Source of the DNA: UBA10518 sp022837185
GTDB lineage: Bacteria; Desulfobacterota; Desulfobulbia; Desulfobulbales; Desulfobulbaceae
DNA length: 64,000 bases
NCBI GenBank assembly: GCA_034007705.1
Contig: JAVEQK010000001.1
Span: forward strand, 1-64,000
Direction of reading: 5' to 3'
Shown: in pieces, positions 23,098 to 31,537 of the stretch
Numbering within the stretch: the stretch's first letter is position 1
Layout of the letters: each line of letters opens with the position of its first letter
Program-made: the position numbers and the translations under genes
The notes under the pieces: generated by a model
Databases searched by the model: none
What the model was told of the DNA's origin: nothing
What the model saw: the letters and a program-made list of their open reading frames with translations, nothing else

Positions 23098-23490
23098 AAC
23101 AGACTCCTGCCGACTCCTGTCAAGTCGGTATGGGTATCGGGGCAAACAAACAAATCATCAGCACGGCGAGCCGTTTTTCTCAAATCACCGATTCGTCAAC
23201 AGGACAAAGAGATGTGAGAAAAACGCAACCTGCGGTACAGGTGACTGATCTCAACAATCCGAAAGTTTGATCAGGCAGTATTGAACATATCACCAATTGA
23301 CAGTGGGGGGGAGTCAAATTTTGCCTGATTGCCGGAATCAGCACCTATGAACTGGTAACGATTATCAAATTTTTTTTGCGCTCCCGGGGGGAGACGATTC
23401 GGGCGCCGGAAATCTCAACATTCGCGAAGGGCATGGGACCGGGGATTTATTTCGTCAATACAGGGATATCCAACCGAGCCTGGGGCGCAG
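23098..23490. other. Intergenic region between hypothetical and MORN genes
   Basis: This 393-base gap is more AT-rich than its surroundings. It holds a short hairpin with T run (ACGG CGAG CCGT TTTTCT at about 23163-23180) and a T9-like run near 23370. No ORF has coding character. It likely contains the promoter of the hypothetical gene and the 3' end of the MORN transcript. Confidence 0.4.
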
Positions 23491-24370
23491 CTACTTCCCG
23501 GGGGGTTCCTTGCCGACGTAAATGTCGTGCATCCAGTATCCCGAGCGGCCTTCCCCGCCCGGATATCCTTCAACGCCGAAACCGTGCTGTTCCCCGTCTT
23601 TCCACTCGCCGATATATTTGAAACCGTCCGGCCAGGTGAAGGTTCCCTGACCTTGTGCGGCTCCGTCCTTGAATTCACCCGTATATGTACAGCCGTCGTG
23701 CCAGGTGAGTGTTCCCTGGCCGTTTTCTTTGCCGTCTTTCCAGCCGCCGATGTATTTCTGCCCGTCCGGCCAGGTATACGTCCCCCGCCCATTTGGCAAT
23801 CCATTCCCGAATCTGCCGACGTATCTGCATCCGTCGGGGTAGATTGCCGTTCCTTTCCCTTCGGGCTTCCCGTCCCTGAAGCCGCCTGTATACCTGCCGC
23901 CGTCGGCGAAGGTCTGGGTCCCCTGGCCCTCTCTCTTCCCGGCTCTGTATTCGCCTGCGTATTTTTCGCCGCCCGGCCAGGTGCAGGTCCCCTGCCCATG
24001 GGGCGTATCATCGCGGTATTCCCCTTCATATTTTTCCCCGTCCGGCAGAATCCGGATTCCCCGGCCGTGCCGCTCTCCATTTTTCCAGTCGCCCGCATAG
24101 GTTGAGCCGTCACGGTAGATTTTGACTCCCCTGCCGTCTGGGCGCCCTTCGCTGAATGCCCCTGTGTATACCGAGCCGTCCGAAAAGATTATGGTTCCCT
24201 CGCCGTTGGGCACGCCGTTCTTGAAGGCGCCCTGATATTTCGAGCTGCCGGCAATGGTCATGGCCCCCCGGCCATGGGGAGCCCCTTCCGCCCATTCCCC
24301 TTCATATTTTTTCCCGCCGGGCCAGAGAAAGGTACCCCGTCCGTTTTGGCAGTCTCCTCCGACACATTCG
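23491..24370 (-). repeat. Coding 69-bp tandem repeats (MORN)
   Basis: The eleven MORN units are encoded by 69-base repeats with periodic GGC/GGG codons. They are degenerate at the DNA level, so the array is old and not recently expanded. Confidence 0.7.
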
Positions 24371-24435
24371 CCGAACCCGGTCAACGGCAAGAGCATCCCG
24401 ATCAAAAAGAGGGACATGAGCGGTGCGGTTTTCAT
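23491..24435 (-). CDS. Secreted MORN-repeat protein (11 repeats)
   Basis: This 314-residue protein has a signal peptide (LMSLFLIGMLLPLTGFG) followed by eleven tandem 23-residue MORN repeats (KYEGEWAEGAPHGRG is the first, FKYIGEWKDGEQHGFG the last) and a partial repeat before them. MORN repeats form an elongated beta-sheet and often mediate membrane or protein contact. Two Cys near the mature N-terminus (ECVGGDC) could form a disulfide. ATG 24435 was chosen because the signal peptide starts there. The target and location (periplasm or surface) are unknown. Confidence 0.9.
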   Translation of the reverse strand: MKTAPLMSLFLIGMLLPLTGFGECVGGDCQNGRGTFLWPGGKKYEGEWAEGAPHGRGAMTIAGSSKYQGAFKNGVPNGEGTIIFSDGSVYTGAFSEGRPDGRGVKIYRDGSTYAGDWKNGERHGRGIRILPDGEKYEGEYRDDTPHGQGTCTWPGGEKYAGEYRAGKREGQGTQTFADGGRYTGGFRDGKPEGKGTAIYPDGCRYVGRFGNGLPNGRGTYTWPDGQKYIGGWKDGKENGQGTLTWHDGCTYTGEFKDGAAQGQGTFTWPDGFKYIGEWKDGEQHGFGVEGYPGGEGRSGYWMHDIYVGKEPPGK

Positions 24436-24540
24436 GCATCCGGACTCCCGGCTCTGCGGTTGACTTTCACGCTGCTCCCCTCCATGGCTCACGGGAGGTA
24501 TTTGGCATTATTCGGGCAAAATGTACGCTCAGCCCCTTTA

Positions 24541-24569
24541 AGTATATTATCGGCTGATAAACAAAGCAA
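24541..24569 (-). promoter_or_regulatory. Sigma-70 promoter of the MORN gene
   Basis: On the minus strand TTGCTT (24564-24569) and TATACT (24541-24546) are separated by 17 bases. The leader would be about 100 bases. Confidence 0.65.
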
Positions 24570-24639
24570 ATACCGTTGAGTGGAGGACGGCAATCCGACC
24601 GGGGAGATCCCCGGGTCCGGGAAAAAGTGCAGGGCCCTG

Positions 24640-26271
24640 TCAGGGGGGAGGATACAGGCCGGAATCGGCGGCCGGCAGGGCGTGTTCGGGGTTCCTTGCC
24701 TCGCCGGCTGCGGTGACGTACACTGCGGCTCCGTCCGGCAGGGGGCACCTGTTTTCGCAGATTCCGCAGCCGATGCACAGGGCGTCGACCACATAGGGCT
24801 GCCGGACCGTGACCGTTTCGCCCCGGTCGTTTTCCACGACCGCTTCCCGGAAGCGGATCGCTTTTTCCGGGGTCGGGCAATGCTCCTCGCAGACGATGCA
24901 GGGTATCCCCTTGGCGTATGGCAGGCAGCGATCGGTGTCAAAAAAGGCGTGGCCGATTTTGCAGGTATGCTTGTCCGGCAGTGCCAGTTCGCGGATGGCC
25001 CCGGTGGGGCAGACCTGGCCGCAGAGGGTGCAGTTGAACTCGCAGTAGCCGATGCGGGGAATCAGCCGGGGGGCAAACATGCCTTCCAGACCTGATTCCA
25101 GAAAGGAAGGGTGCAGGGCGTTGCCGATGCAGACCTTCATGCATTCCCCGCAACGGACGCAGCGGCCGAGAAATTCAGGTTCCGGCAGGGAACCGGGCGG
25201 GCGGATCAGGAAGGGATCGGGGACCCTGGCCATGCTCCTGACACCGGAAAAGAGCGGCAGCAGGGCGGCTCCGCCAAGAGCTGCCATGACCGCGCGTCGC
25301 GAAAGGGAGACCGGGGCGGGGCGGCGCGAAGGCGGGGAGAAACGGAAACCGATCAGGCCCCTGGGGCACTTGTCGCGGCAGTCCATGCACAGGACGCAGC
25401 GGGTCATGGCCAGGCGGCGCTTCTCGTCGATGGCGCCCATGCGGCAGACCTTCCGGCAGGCCCGGCAGGCCTTGCAGTCGTCGTTGCCGCCGTATCCCCT
25501 GAAGAAGCCGGCCGCGGCGGTCAAACCGATCAGTCCGCCCAGGGGGCAGAGGTTGCGGCAGAAAAAGCGGCGCTGAACAAGCTCCAGCACAAAGACCGCC
25601 AGCAGGACGGCCGCTGACAGCATCACCAGGGTATAGTACTTCTGATCAAAGGGCAGGATCGTCGCCCTGAGGAAGGAGTAGACGGGTTCGGTGACAACGT
25701 TGACGAAACCGGGGGCCTCAAGGTAGGTGAAAGTGAAAAAACCCGTTGCCGCCTGATTGAAGGCCGGGTAGAGGGCTATGGCAAGACCGCGGACCAGGAT
25801 GGAAAAGGGATCGATGTACCCGGCGACGGGCAGACCGAAAAAGGCCCCGGCCAGGACAAAGATCAGCAGGAGATAGGGCAGGGCCGGGTACAAGGTGTCG
25901 GTTCGGCGCTTCCGGGGCCTGAGCAGCGGATGGCAGAGATCGATCAGCGCTCCCATGGGACAGACCCAGCCGCAGAAGAAGCGGCCGAGGACAAGCGTCA
26001 GTCCGACCACCAGCAGGGCCGGCAGCATCAGGGCGACCAGGCCCTTGACCGCCAGCATGACGCAGGCGGCGAGCAGCGGATCGATGCGGAAGAGGATGTT
26101 GACGGCGTATTCGAGCCGGTCGGTGCCGGTATAGTCGGTTTTGATGAACAGGAAGAAAAAGATCAGCAGGAACAGCGCCTGGCTCAGGCGGCGCCAGGGG
26201 GCCAGGGGGCGGAGACGTTTTCCGGCTGCCCCCGCGGTCCGGTCGTTCCGCCGGTTATCAGGCCCAGGCAT
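24640..26271 (-). CDS. NapH/NapG-like membrane polyferredoxin fusion
   Basis: This 543-residue protein has an N-terminal NapH-like half with about six membrane helices and two Cys motifs (FFCGWVCPMGA, FFCRNLCPLGG). Cytoplasmic 4Fe-4S motifs follow (CKACRACRKVC, CVLCMDCRDKC). A twin-arginine-like element (SRRAVMAALGGAALLPLF) comes next, then four more Fe-S motifs (CVRCGECMKVC, CTLCGQVC, CIVCEEHC, CIGCGICENRC). It looks like NapH and NapG joined. It should move electrons across or along the membrane. DUF362 lies directly upstream. Confidence 0.88.
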   Translation of the reverse strand: MPGPDNRRNDRTAGAAGKRLRPLAPWRRLSQALFLLIFFFLFIKTDYTGTDRLEYAVNILFRIDPLLAACVMLAVKGLVALMLPALLVVGLTLVLGRFFCGWVCPMGALIDLCHPLLRPRKRRTDTLYPALPYLLLIFVLAGAFFGLPVAGYIDPFSILVRGLAIALYPAFNQAATGFFTFTYLEAPGFVNVVTEPVYSFLRATILPFDQKYYTLVMLSAAVLLAVFVLELVQRRFFCRNLCPLGGLIGLTAAAGFFRGYGGNDDCKACRACRKVCRMGAIDEKRRLAMTRCVLCMDCRDKCPRGLIGFRFSPPSRRPAPVSLSRRAVMAALGGAALLPLFSGVRSMARVPDPFLIRPPGSLPEPEFLGRCVRCGECMKVCIGNALHPSFLESGLEGMFAPRLIPRIGYCEFNCTLCGQVCPTGAIRELALPDKHTCKIGHAFFDTDRCLPYAKGIPCIVCEEHCPTPEKAIRFREAVVENDRGETVTVRQPYVVDALCIGCGICENRCPLPDGAAVYVTAAGEARNPEHALPAADSGLYPPP

Positions 26272-26310
26272 GATTTCCGCCCCGCATGTTGGAAGAATGC
26301 GCGCTCAAGA

Positions 26311-27228
26311 TCAGGCAGTCACGGTGCGGAGCTGCATTGCATCAATGTTCATCTCGCCCAGTCCCATGGCGTGGGCGGCAACGGTGGACTCGATGTCGCC
26401 GGGCTCGAGGCCGAACAGGGTGGTGGCCCAGGCGTCGGCGGCCACCGGATCGGCGGAGGCGATGATTGTGTCGATGGTTTTGACGTCGGCGAGGCTGCCG
26501 CCCTGGGGGCCGTTGCGCAGGAGTATCCTGGTGGCGTCGATGATGTTCAGGGCCGGCCGGAGAACAGTTGCCAGATCGGCCAGCTTCTGGCCCAGGTCAT
26601 GGTGCATGCGGCCGCGGTTGCCGCCCAGGACCCCCATGGAATTCTTGAGGCCGAGGGTCAGTCTGCTCAGGCCGTGATGCTTGGCCACCGGTACGTTGAT
26701 GTAGCAGTCCGCCTCCAGTGCGTCCCGGTAGATTTCCAGCCGGGACACCGCCTTGCCGCGGGCAATGTCCACCGGGACGAATTTCCGCTCGTCCAGGTGT
26801 TCGATCCGGACCCTGCGGTCCCTGATGGAGCGGACCATGTCCTCGATGCCGCTGTTTTTGTAGGAGCGGCGCGGATCATTGCAGGGCCGGTCGAAGACCT
26901 GGACGCTCGAGGCGCCGGCCGCCAGGGCCTGGTCGATGACGGCTCTGACGACCAGGGGATGGGTATTGGCGGCCTGGTCGGGGGCCCGGTCCCAGCCGAT
27001 GTTGGGTTTGACCACCACCCGGTCGCCGTGCCGGACAAATTTTCCCATGCCGCCGAGCCCTTCAAACACCGCGGCGGTCAGTTTCACGTAATCGGCGCCG
27101 GTGCCGACCGCCACCAGGGGGGAAGGATCCGGAGCGGCAAGGACGGTCGACACGGTGAACCGGGGTGCGGCGAGGCTCAGGCCGGCCGACCAGAGCAGGA
27201 CATCACGCAGGAATTCTCGTCTGTTCAT
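26311..27228 (-). CDS. DUF362 protein with twin-arginine-type leader
   Basis: This 305-residue protein has an N-terminus MNRREFLRDVLLWSAGLSLA that resembles a Tat signal, suggesting folded export. The DUF362 domain includes VKPNIGWDRAPDQAANTHP and VPVAKHHGLSRLTLGLKN. DUF362 proteins are commonly encoded beside polyferredoxins and are thought to contact Fe-S proteins, but the role is unproven. ATG 27228 was chosen because GGGAGGAG lies just before it. It precedes the polyferredoxin gene by 39 bases. Confidence 0.88.
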   Translation of the reverse strand: MNRREFLRDVLLWSAGLSLAAPRFTVSTVLAAPDPSPLVAVGTGADYVKLTAAVFEGLGGMGKFVRHGDRVVVKPNIGWDRAPDQAANTHPLVVRAVIDQALAAGASSVQVFDRPCNDPRRSYKNSGIEDMVRSIRDRRVRIEHLDERKFVPVDIARGKAVSRLEIYRDALEADCYINVPVAKHHGLSRLTLGLKNSMGVLGGNRGRMHHDLGQKLADLATVLRPALNIIDATRILLRNGPQGGSLADVKTIDTIIASADPVAADAWATTLFGLEPGDIESTVAAHAMGLGEMNIDAMQLRTVTA

Positions 27229-27340
27229 GGTCTCCTCCCGTTCGGCAGCCGGTCGGCACAGGTTCGCCCTTGTCCCGGCACAATTGACCTTCGACGTTTT
27301 TCTTGGCAGGACCGGGCCTGACCGGCGGGGATAATGGTAA

Positions 27341-27355
27341 TGATATACTTTATCA
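27341..27355. promoter_or_regulatory. Dyad operator overlapping promoter of DUF362 operon
   Basis: The plus strand reads TGATA-TACTT-TATCA, a perfect dyad with 5-base arms. On the minus strand it overlaps a likely TATGAT -10 (27352-27357). The -35 is ambiguous (TTTTTG with 18-base spacing or TTGTGC with 15). A repressor site is likely. Confidence 0.6.
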
Positions 27356-27427
27356 TATCTGCGATCGATTGTGCACAAAAACCGCGGGAACGGCGTGCGC
27401 CATCAGGTCCGACGCGGGAGGAGGCCT

Positions 27428-28741
27428 TCAGCCGCCGATTTCCCTTTGGGCGGGTGCCGCCGCCGGCGGCGATCCGATGGTTCGAACCTCTTCCGGGGCC
27501 GTTCCCAGCCGGCGGAAGTCGCTGCCCGTCGGATTCTGAAAGACCCGGAGGTCGAAAATCCGCAGGGCGGCCAGCAGGTGATCAAAGATGTCGGCCTGGA
27601 TCGCCTCGTAATGGGCCCAGACCTTGTCGCTGCTGAACACGTAGATTTCAACCGGCAGCCCGTATTCGCCGGGCTGCAGGTGGCGGATCAGGAAGGTCAT
27701 CTCCTTGTTGATCTTCGGATGCTGCCGCAGGTAGGCGGCGATGTAGGCGCGGAAGACGCCGATATTGGTCTGCCGCCGGCCGTTGATGATGACCGAGGTG
27801 TCGACGCCGCGGCGTTTGTTGTCTTCCTCGATCTCCTTCTGTTTCTGCCTGATATAATCGCCCAGCAGGTGAATTTTGCCCAGGCTGTCCAGTTCGTCAT
27901 CGGTGATGAACCGGATGGAGCTCATGTCGATGTTGAGGGCCCGCTTGATCCTCCTGCCCCCGGATTCCGCCATTCCCCGCCAGTTTTTGAAGGGGTTGGC
28001 CACCAGGGCGTAGGTAGGGATGGTGGTGATGGTCTTGTCCCAGTTCTGGACCCGGACGCAATGGATGGAGATGTCGATCACATCGCCGTCGGCGCCGTGG
28101 GAGGGCATTTCGATCCAGTCGCCGATGCGCACCATGTCCGTGCCGGAGAGCTGGATGGAGGCGACGAAGCCCAGGATCGTGTCCTTGAAGACCAGCATGG
28201 TGACGGCGGTGAGGCCGCCCAGGATGCTGAACAGGCCCCAGGGAGAGCGGTCGGTGAGAACGGCGAGGATGAAAATGGTTCCGAACACATAGGTCACGAT
28301 CTTGGCGGCGTCGATATATCCGCGGATGGGCGTGGAGCCGGGTTTTCGGGCGGCCCGGTACATGTCGTCAATGGCACGGAGCAGGGCGATGACGCAGCGG
28401 ATCGAGACAATGACGAAACCGCTCAGCAGCAGCCGGTGGAAAAAGTCGGCGGCGGCATGGCCGACGGGCAGGAGCAGGTCCTTGGCCAGGTAGAGGATGA
28501 CGACCGGCACATACCAGGTGAGCAGGTCGAAGAACCGGTTGTTGATCAGGGCGTCGTCCCAGCTGTAGCGGCTGGTCCTGATCATGCGGATGATGGTCCG
28601 GACGACGATGTTGCGGACCAGCCAGGTTGCCAGAACCGCAACCAGGACAACGGCGGCGGCGATTATCCCCCAGGTCAGGGTCTGGGAGGCGGCCTGGGAC
28701 ATGCCAAGATTCTGCAGGAATTGCGCGACGGGAATGCTCAT
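27428..28741 (-). CDS. MscS-family mechanosensitive channel (YbdG-like)
   Basis: This 437-residue channel has several N-terminal helices (WGIIAAAVVLVAVLATWLV; YVPVVILYLAKDLLLP; LLSGFVIVSIRCVIALL; IVTYVFGTIFILAVL). A pore-type helix (FSILGGLTAVTMLVFKDTIL) precedes the MscS beta domain (GDWIEMPSHGADGDVIDISI), which then continues with QNWDKTITTIPTYALVANP. The long C-terminal cytoplasmic part resembles YbdG. It likely releases solutes in osmotic downshift. ATG 28741 overlaps the preceding thioredoxin-like gene by 4 bases (ATGA). Confidence 0.9.
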   Translation of the reverse strand: MSIPVAQFLQNLGMSQAASQTLTWGIIAAAVVLVAVLATWLVRNIVVRTIIRMIRTSRYSWDDALINNRFFDLLTWYVPVVILYLAKDLLLPVGHAAADFFHRLLLSGFVIVSIRCVIALLRAIDDMYRAARKPGSTPIRGYIDAAKIVTYVFGTIFILAVLTDRSPWGLFSILGGLTAVTMLVFKDTILGFVASIQLSGTDMVRIGDWIEMPSHGADGDVIDISIHCVRVQNWDKTITTIPTYALVANPFKNWRGMAESGGRRIKRALNIDMSSIRFITDDELDSLGKIHLLGDYIRQKQKEIEEDNKRRGVDTSVIINGRRQTNIGVFRAYIAAYLRQHPKINKEMTFLIRHLQPGEYGLPVEIYVFSSDKVWAHYEAIQADIFDHLLAALRIFDLRVFQNPTGSDFRRLGTAPEEVRTIGSPPAAAPAQREIGG

Positions 28742-29262
28742 TGCGGCCGCAGCTCCCTGATCCATTGTTCGATCTGCGCCCGGGTCGGCATGACGCCGCC
28801 ACTGACAAGCCGGCCGTTGATCACCAGGGCCGGGGTGATGACAATGCCGTGGCGGCCGATCTCGTCGGGGTCGCCAATCTGCTCGATGTCCGCTGCCAGA
28901 CCCATGCGGTCCAGCACCTCGATGACCGATTCCCGGATGGCGTTGCAGCTCAGGCAGGCCTTGCCGAATATGCGGATGACCAGGTGGTCCGCGTCCTGCC
29001 CGTCCTGGTCAAGAAAGCGGCGGTAGGCCTGGCGGAGGGCCAGGCGGTATTTTTCCCGCGCCGCGGCCGGGATGTAGTTGCTGCGGCTGACCGCGGCATA
29101 GAGGAAGGCGACCGCCTCGTCCTCCGCCATCTTTTTGGCGGCGGCCTGGTAGAGCGCCAGGTCCAGGCCGATCAGCCCGATGCTGGCCCGGCCGATGCGG
29201 ATGGCACGGGAGGCGGGAAATTCCTCGGGCTGCAAAGAGGTTGTTTTTTTACTGTCTGACAT
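28738..29262 (-). CDS. Thioredoxin-like protein with CLSC motif
   Basis: This 174-residue protein has a helical N-terminal region (about 80 residues, LDLALYQAAAKKMAEDEAVA) and a C-terminal thioredoxin/glutaredoxin-like domain with CLSC (in RIFGKACLSCNAIRES) and the cis-Pro region IVITPALVINGRLVSGG. The CxxC suggests disulfide exchange. No signal peptide is visible, so it is cytoplasmic. It overlaps the MscS gene by 4 bases and is divergent from cca. ATG 29262 was chosen; no strong ribosome site was seen. Confidence 0.8.
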   Translation of the reverse strand: MSDSKKTTSLQPEEFPASRAIRIGRASIGLIGLDLALYQAAAKKMAEDEAVAFLYAAVSRSNYIPAAAREKYRLALRQAYRRFLDQDGQDADHLVIRIFGKACLSCNAIRESVIEVLDRMGLAADIEQIGDPDEIGRHGIVITPALVINGRLVSGGVMPTRAQIEQWIRELRPQ

Positions 29263-29324
29263 GGCCGGTGTATGGTAGAGGATTTTGTGGAAAATTGAAA
29301 GTCTCCGTTGGTATAATGGCTGGC

Positions 29325-30893
29325 ATGGCGCACAAAAATACACGGCTCATCCTCCCGGACCGCTCCCGGGTGGCGGATCTTCTGGGCAGGGCCCTGACGG
29401 AGAAGCTCGCCGCTGTGAGAAAGGAGCTTCCGGGCAGGATATACCTGACCGGGGGGACCGTCCGGGACCTCCTGATGGGCAGGGAACCGGTCGATATCGA
29501 CCTGACGGTCGAAAAGAGGGCCCGGCTGTGGGCCGAAAGGCTGAGCCGCTTGACCGGCTCCACCCTCGTCCCGCTGGGGCGTGAAGAGGATGCGGCCCGG
29601 GTGGTCTGGGCGGGGCGGGACATAGATTTCTCCTCCTTCCGGGAAGGGGCGGAATCCATCGAGCAGGAGCTGACCAAGCGCGACATCACGGTCAACAGCA
29701 TGGCGATTTTCCTGGACGGGCTGCTGGGTGACGGATTCGGGGACTTCGCGTCCGGCCCGGCGCAAATCATCGATCCATGCGGCGGTCTGCGGGACATCTC
29801 CCAGCGGGTGATCAGGGTGACCTCGAGGGAAGCCTTCCGCAGCGATGCCCTGCGGCTGCTTCGCGTTCACCGGTTTGCCGCCGTGCTCGATTTTTCCGTT
29901 GATCCGGCGACTTCGGCCCTGATCGCGGAGCAGAAGGGCATGATATCCATGGTCGCCGCCGAGCGGGTCGCCCACGAACTCGACCTGATCATCGGTTCGG
30001 CCCGGGGGGACACGGTCGTCAACCGAATGGCCGGCAACGGGCTGCTGTTCGAAGTGCTGCCGGAACTGCGGGCCGGGGTCGGGATGGAGCAGCCGGCCAG
30101 CCATCATCTCGACGTGTTTGAGCACAATCTCGCCGCCCTGTACTGGATGCTGAAAGTGCAGGAACAGCCGGGACGCTATTTTTCCGAATTCGGCGATGTC
30201 ATGGAGGATTTTCTGGCCGCCGGGAAGCGGCGGCTCCAGCTGCGCTGGGCCGCCCTGCTGCACGACCTGGGCAAACCGGCAACGGTCACCATTGACGAGG
30301 ACCGGGGCGGCAGGATCACCTTTTATAATCATGACCGGGAAGGGGCCAGACAGGTTGGGGAGATAGCCAGGCGGCTGCGCTGGAGCGGGGAGGATGCCGC
30401 TGCCGTCGCCATGCTGGTGGGGCTGCACATGCGCCCTTTCCACCTGGGCAACGTGCAGCGGCAGGAAAGGCTCAGCCTGCGGGCTTGTCTGCGCCTGATC
30501 AAAAAGGCCGGCGCTCTGCTGCCCGGTCTTTTTCTGCTCGGCATGGCCGATGCCCTGGCCGGCCGCGGAGAGGGGCGGCCGGAAAACATTGAGCGGGAAA
30601 TCGATATGCTCTTTACCCGGATCGAACGGGTCAGGCGGGAACATGTGGAGCCGGTCCGCCGGCGGCCTCCCCTCCTCACGGGGCTTGACCTGATCGAGGT
30701 GGTGGGGCTGGAGCCGGGACCGGTTTTCAGGGAATTGCTCGAACGGGTGGAGGACGCCCAGATGGAAAAAAACATATCCACCAGGGAACAGGCCCTGTCA
30801 CTGGTCCGCGCCTGCCTGGAAGACCGGAAAAAAAGGAGCCGCTCCGGCAGGGAGCAGGAATCTCAGGACCCGGAGAAGAACGGCAATGCGTAA
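29325..30893 (+). CDS. cca: CCA-adding tRNA nucleotidyltransferase with HD domain
   Basis: This 522-residue class-II polymerase-beta-type enzyme has the head-domain motifs YLTGGTVRDLLMGREPVDID and RDITVNSMAI, then HD-domain residues (LHDLGKPATVTI and HDREGARQ) in the C-terminal half. It adds or repairs the CCA end of tRNA, or poly(A) in some paralogues. ATG 29325 lies 8 bases after a TATAAT-like sequence (29312-29317), which could make the message leaderless; ATG 29316 is an alternative. rlmE overlaps its end by 8 bases. Confidence 0.88.
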   Translation: MAHKNTRLILPDRSRVADLLGRALTEKLAAVRKELPGRIYLTGGTVRDLLMGREPVDIDLTVEKRARLWAERLSRLTGSTLVPLGREEDAARVVWAGRDIDFSSFREGAESIEQELTKRDITVNSMAIFLDGLLGDGFGDFASGPAQIIDPCGGLRDISQRVIRVTSREAFRSDALRLLRVHRFAAVLDFSVDPATSALIAEQKGMISMVAAERVAHELDLIIGSARGDTVVNRMAGNGLLFEVLPELRAGVGMEQPASHHLDVFEHNLAALYWMLKVQEQPGRYFSEFGDVMEDFLAAGKRRLQLRWAALLHDLGKPATVTIDEDRGGRITFYNHDREGARQVGEIARRLRWSGEDAAAVAMLVGLHMRPFHLGNVQRQERLSLRACLRLIKKAGALLPGLFLLGMADALAGRGEGRPENIEREIDMLFTRIERVRREHVEPVRRRPPLLTGLDLIEVVGLEPGPVFRELLERVEDAQMEKNISTREQALSLVRACLEDRKKRSRSGREQESQDPEKNGNA

Positions 30894-31509
30894 GGTACAG
30901 GACCATTATTTTCACCGGGCCAAACAGGAAAACTATCCTGCCCGTTCCGTGTACAAGCTGGAGGAGGTGCAGAAGAAATACCGGATTCTCAGGCCCGGCC
31001 AGCGGGTCCTGGATCTCGGCTGCCATCCCGGCAGTTGGAGCTTGTATGCGGCAAAGGCCGTCGGGCCGGGGGGGACCGTGGTGGGCGTGGACCTCCAGGG
31101 GACAGAGCTGCCGCCGCAAAAAGATCATGCCGAAATCCACTGGCTCTGTTATGATGTGTACGATGCGCAATTCATTGCGGAACTGAAGAAAAAATGGCCC
31201 GGATTCCATGTCCTGCTCAGCGACATGGCGCCGCGGACGACCGGCAGCCAGTACGCCGATCATCAGCAGTCCATGCGCCTGGTGCGCCGGGTCCTGGAGA
31301 TCGCCGGCCGGCTCCTCCATGAAAACGGGACATTGTACTGCAAGGCGTTTCAGGGCGGGGATTTCCCGGCGGTTGTGCGGGAATGCAGACCGCTTTTCCA
31401 GACAGTCAAGGTTGTCAAGCCTGGCAGTTCGAGGAAGGAAAGCAGGGAGGTCTTCATCCTCGGCAGAGGATTCCGGCCCGGCCGTTCTGCCCGGGAGAAA
31501 AAAGTATAA
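30886..31509 (+). CDS. rlmE: 23S rRNA 2'-O-methyltransferase RlmE/RrmJ
   Basis: This 207-residue FtsJ-family methyltransferase modifies 23S rRNA using SAM. It has the SAM-binding motif VLDLGCHPGSWSLYAAKAVG and VVGVDLQG, the catalytic Asp in LLSDMAP, the Lys in LYCKAFQGGDF and the Glu in SRKESREVF. The length equals E. coli RlmE. It overlaps cca by 8 bases and is followed by yebC after 28 bases. Confidence 0.94.
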   Translation: MRKVQDHYFHRAKQENYPARSVYKLEEVQKKYRILRPGQRVLDLGCHPGSWSLYAAKAVGPGGTVVGVDLQGTELPPQKDHAEIHWLCYDVYDAQFIAELKKKWPGFHVLLSDMAPRTTGSQYADHQQSMRLVRRVLEIAGRLLHENGTLYCKAFQGGDFPAVVRECRPLFQTVKVVKPGSSRKESREVFILGRGFRPGRSAREKKV

Positions 31510-31537
31510 ATCTGAATATATGCGGAGGAATTGATTC

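Noticed and set aside
23491..24370. CRISPR-like periodic repeat
   Set aside because: The 69-base periodicity is explained by MORN coding repeats without conserved direct repeats or unique spacers.
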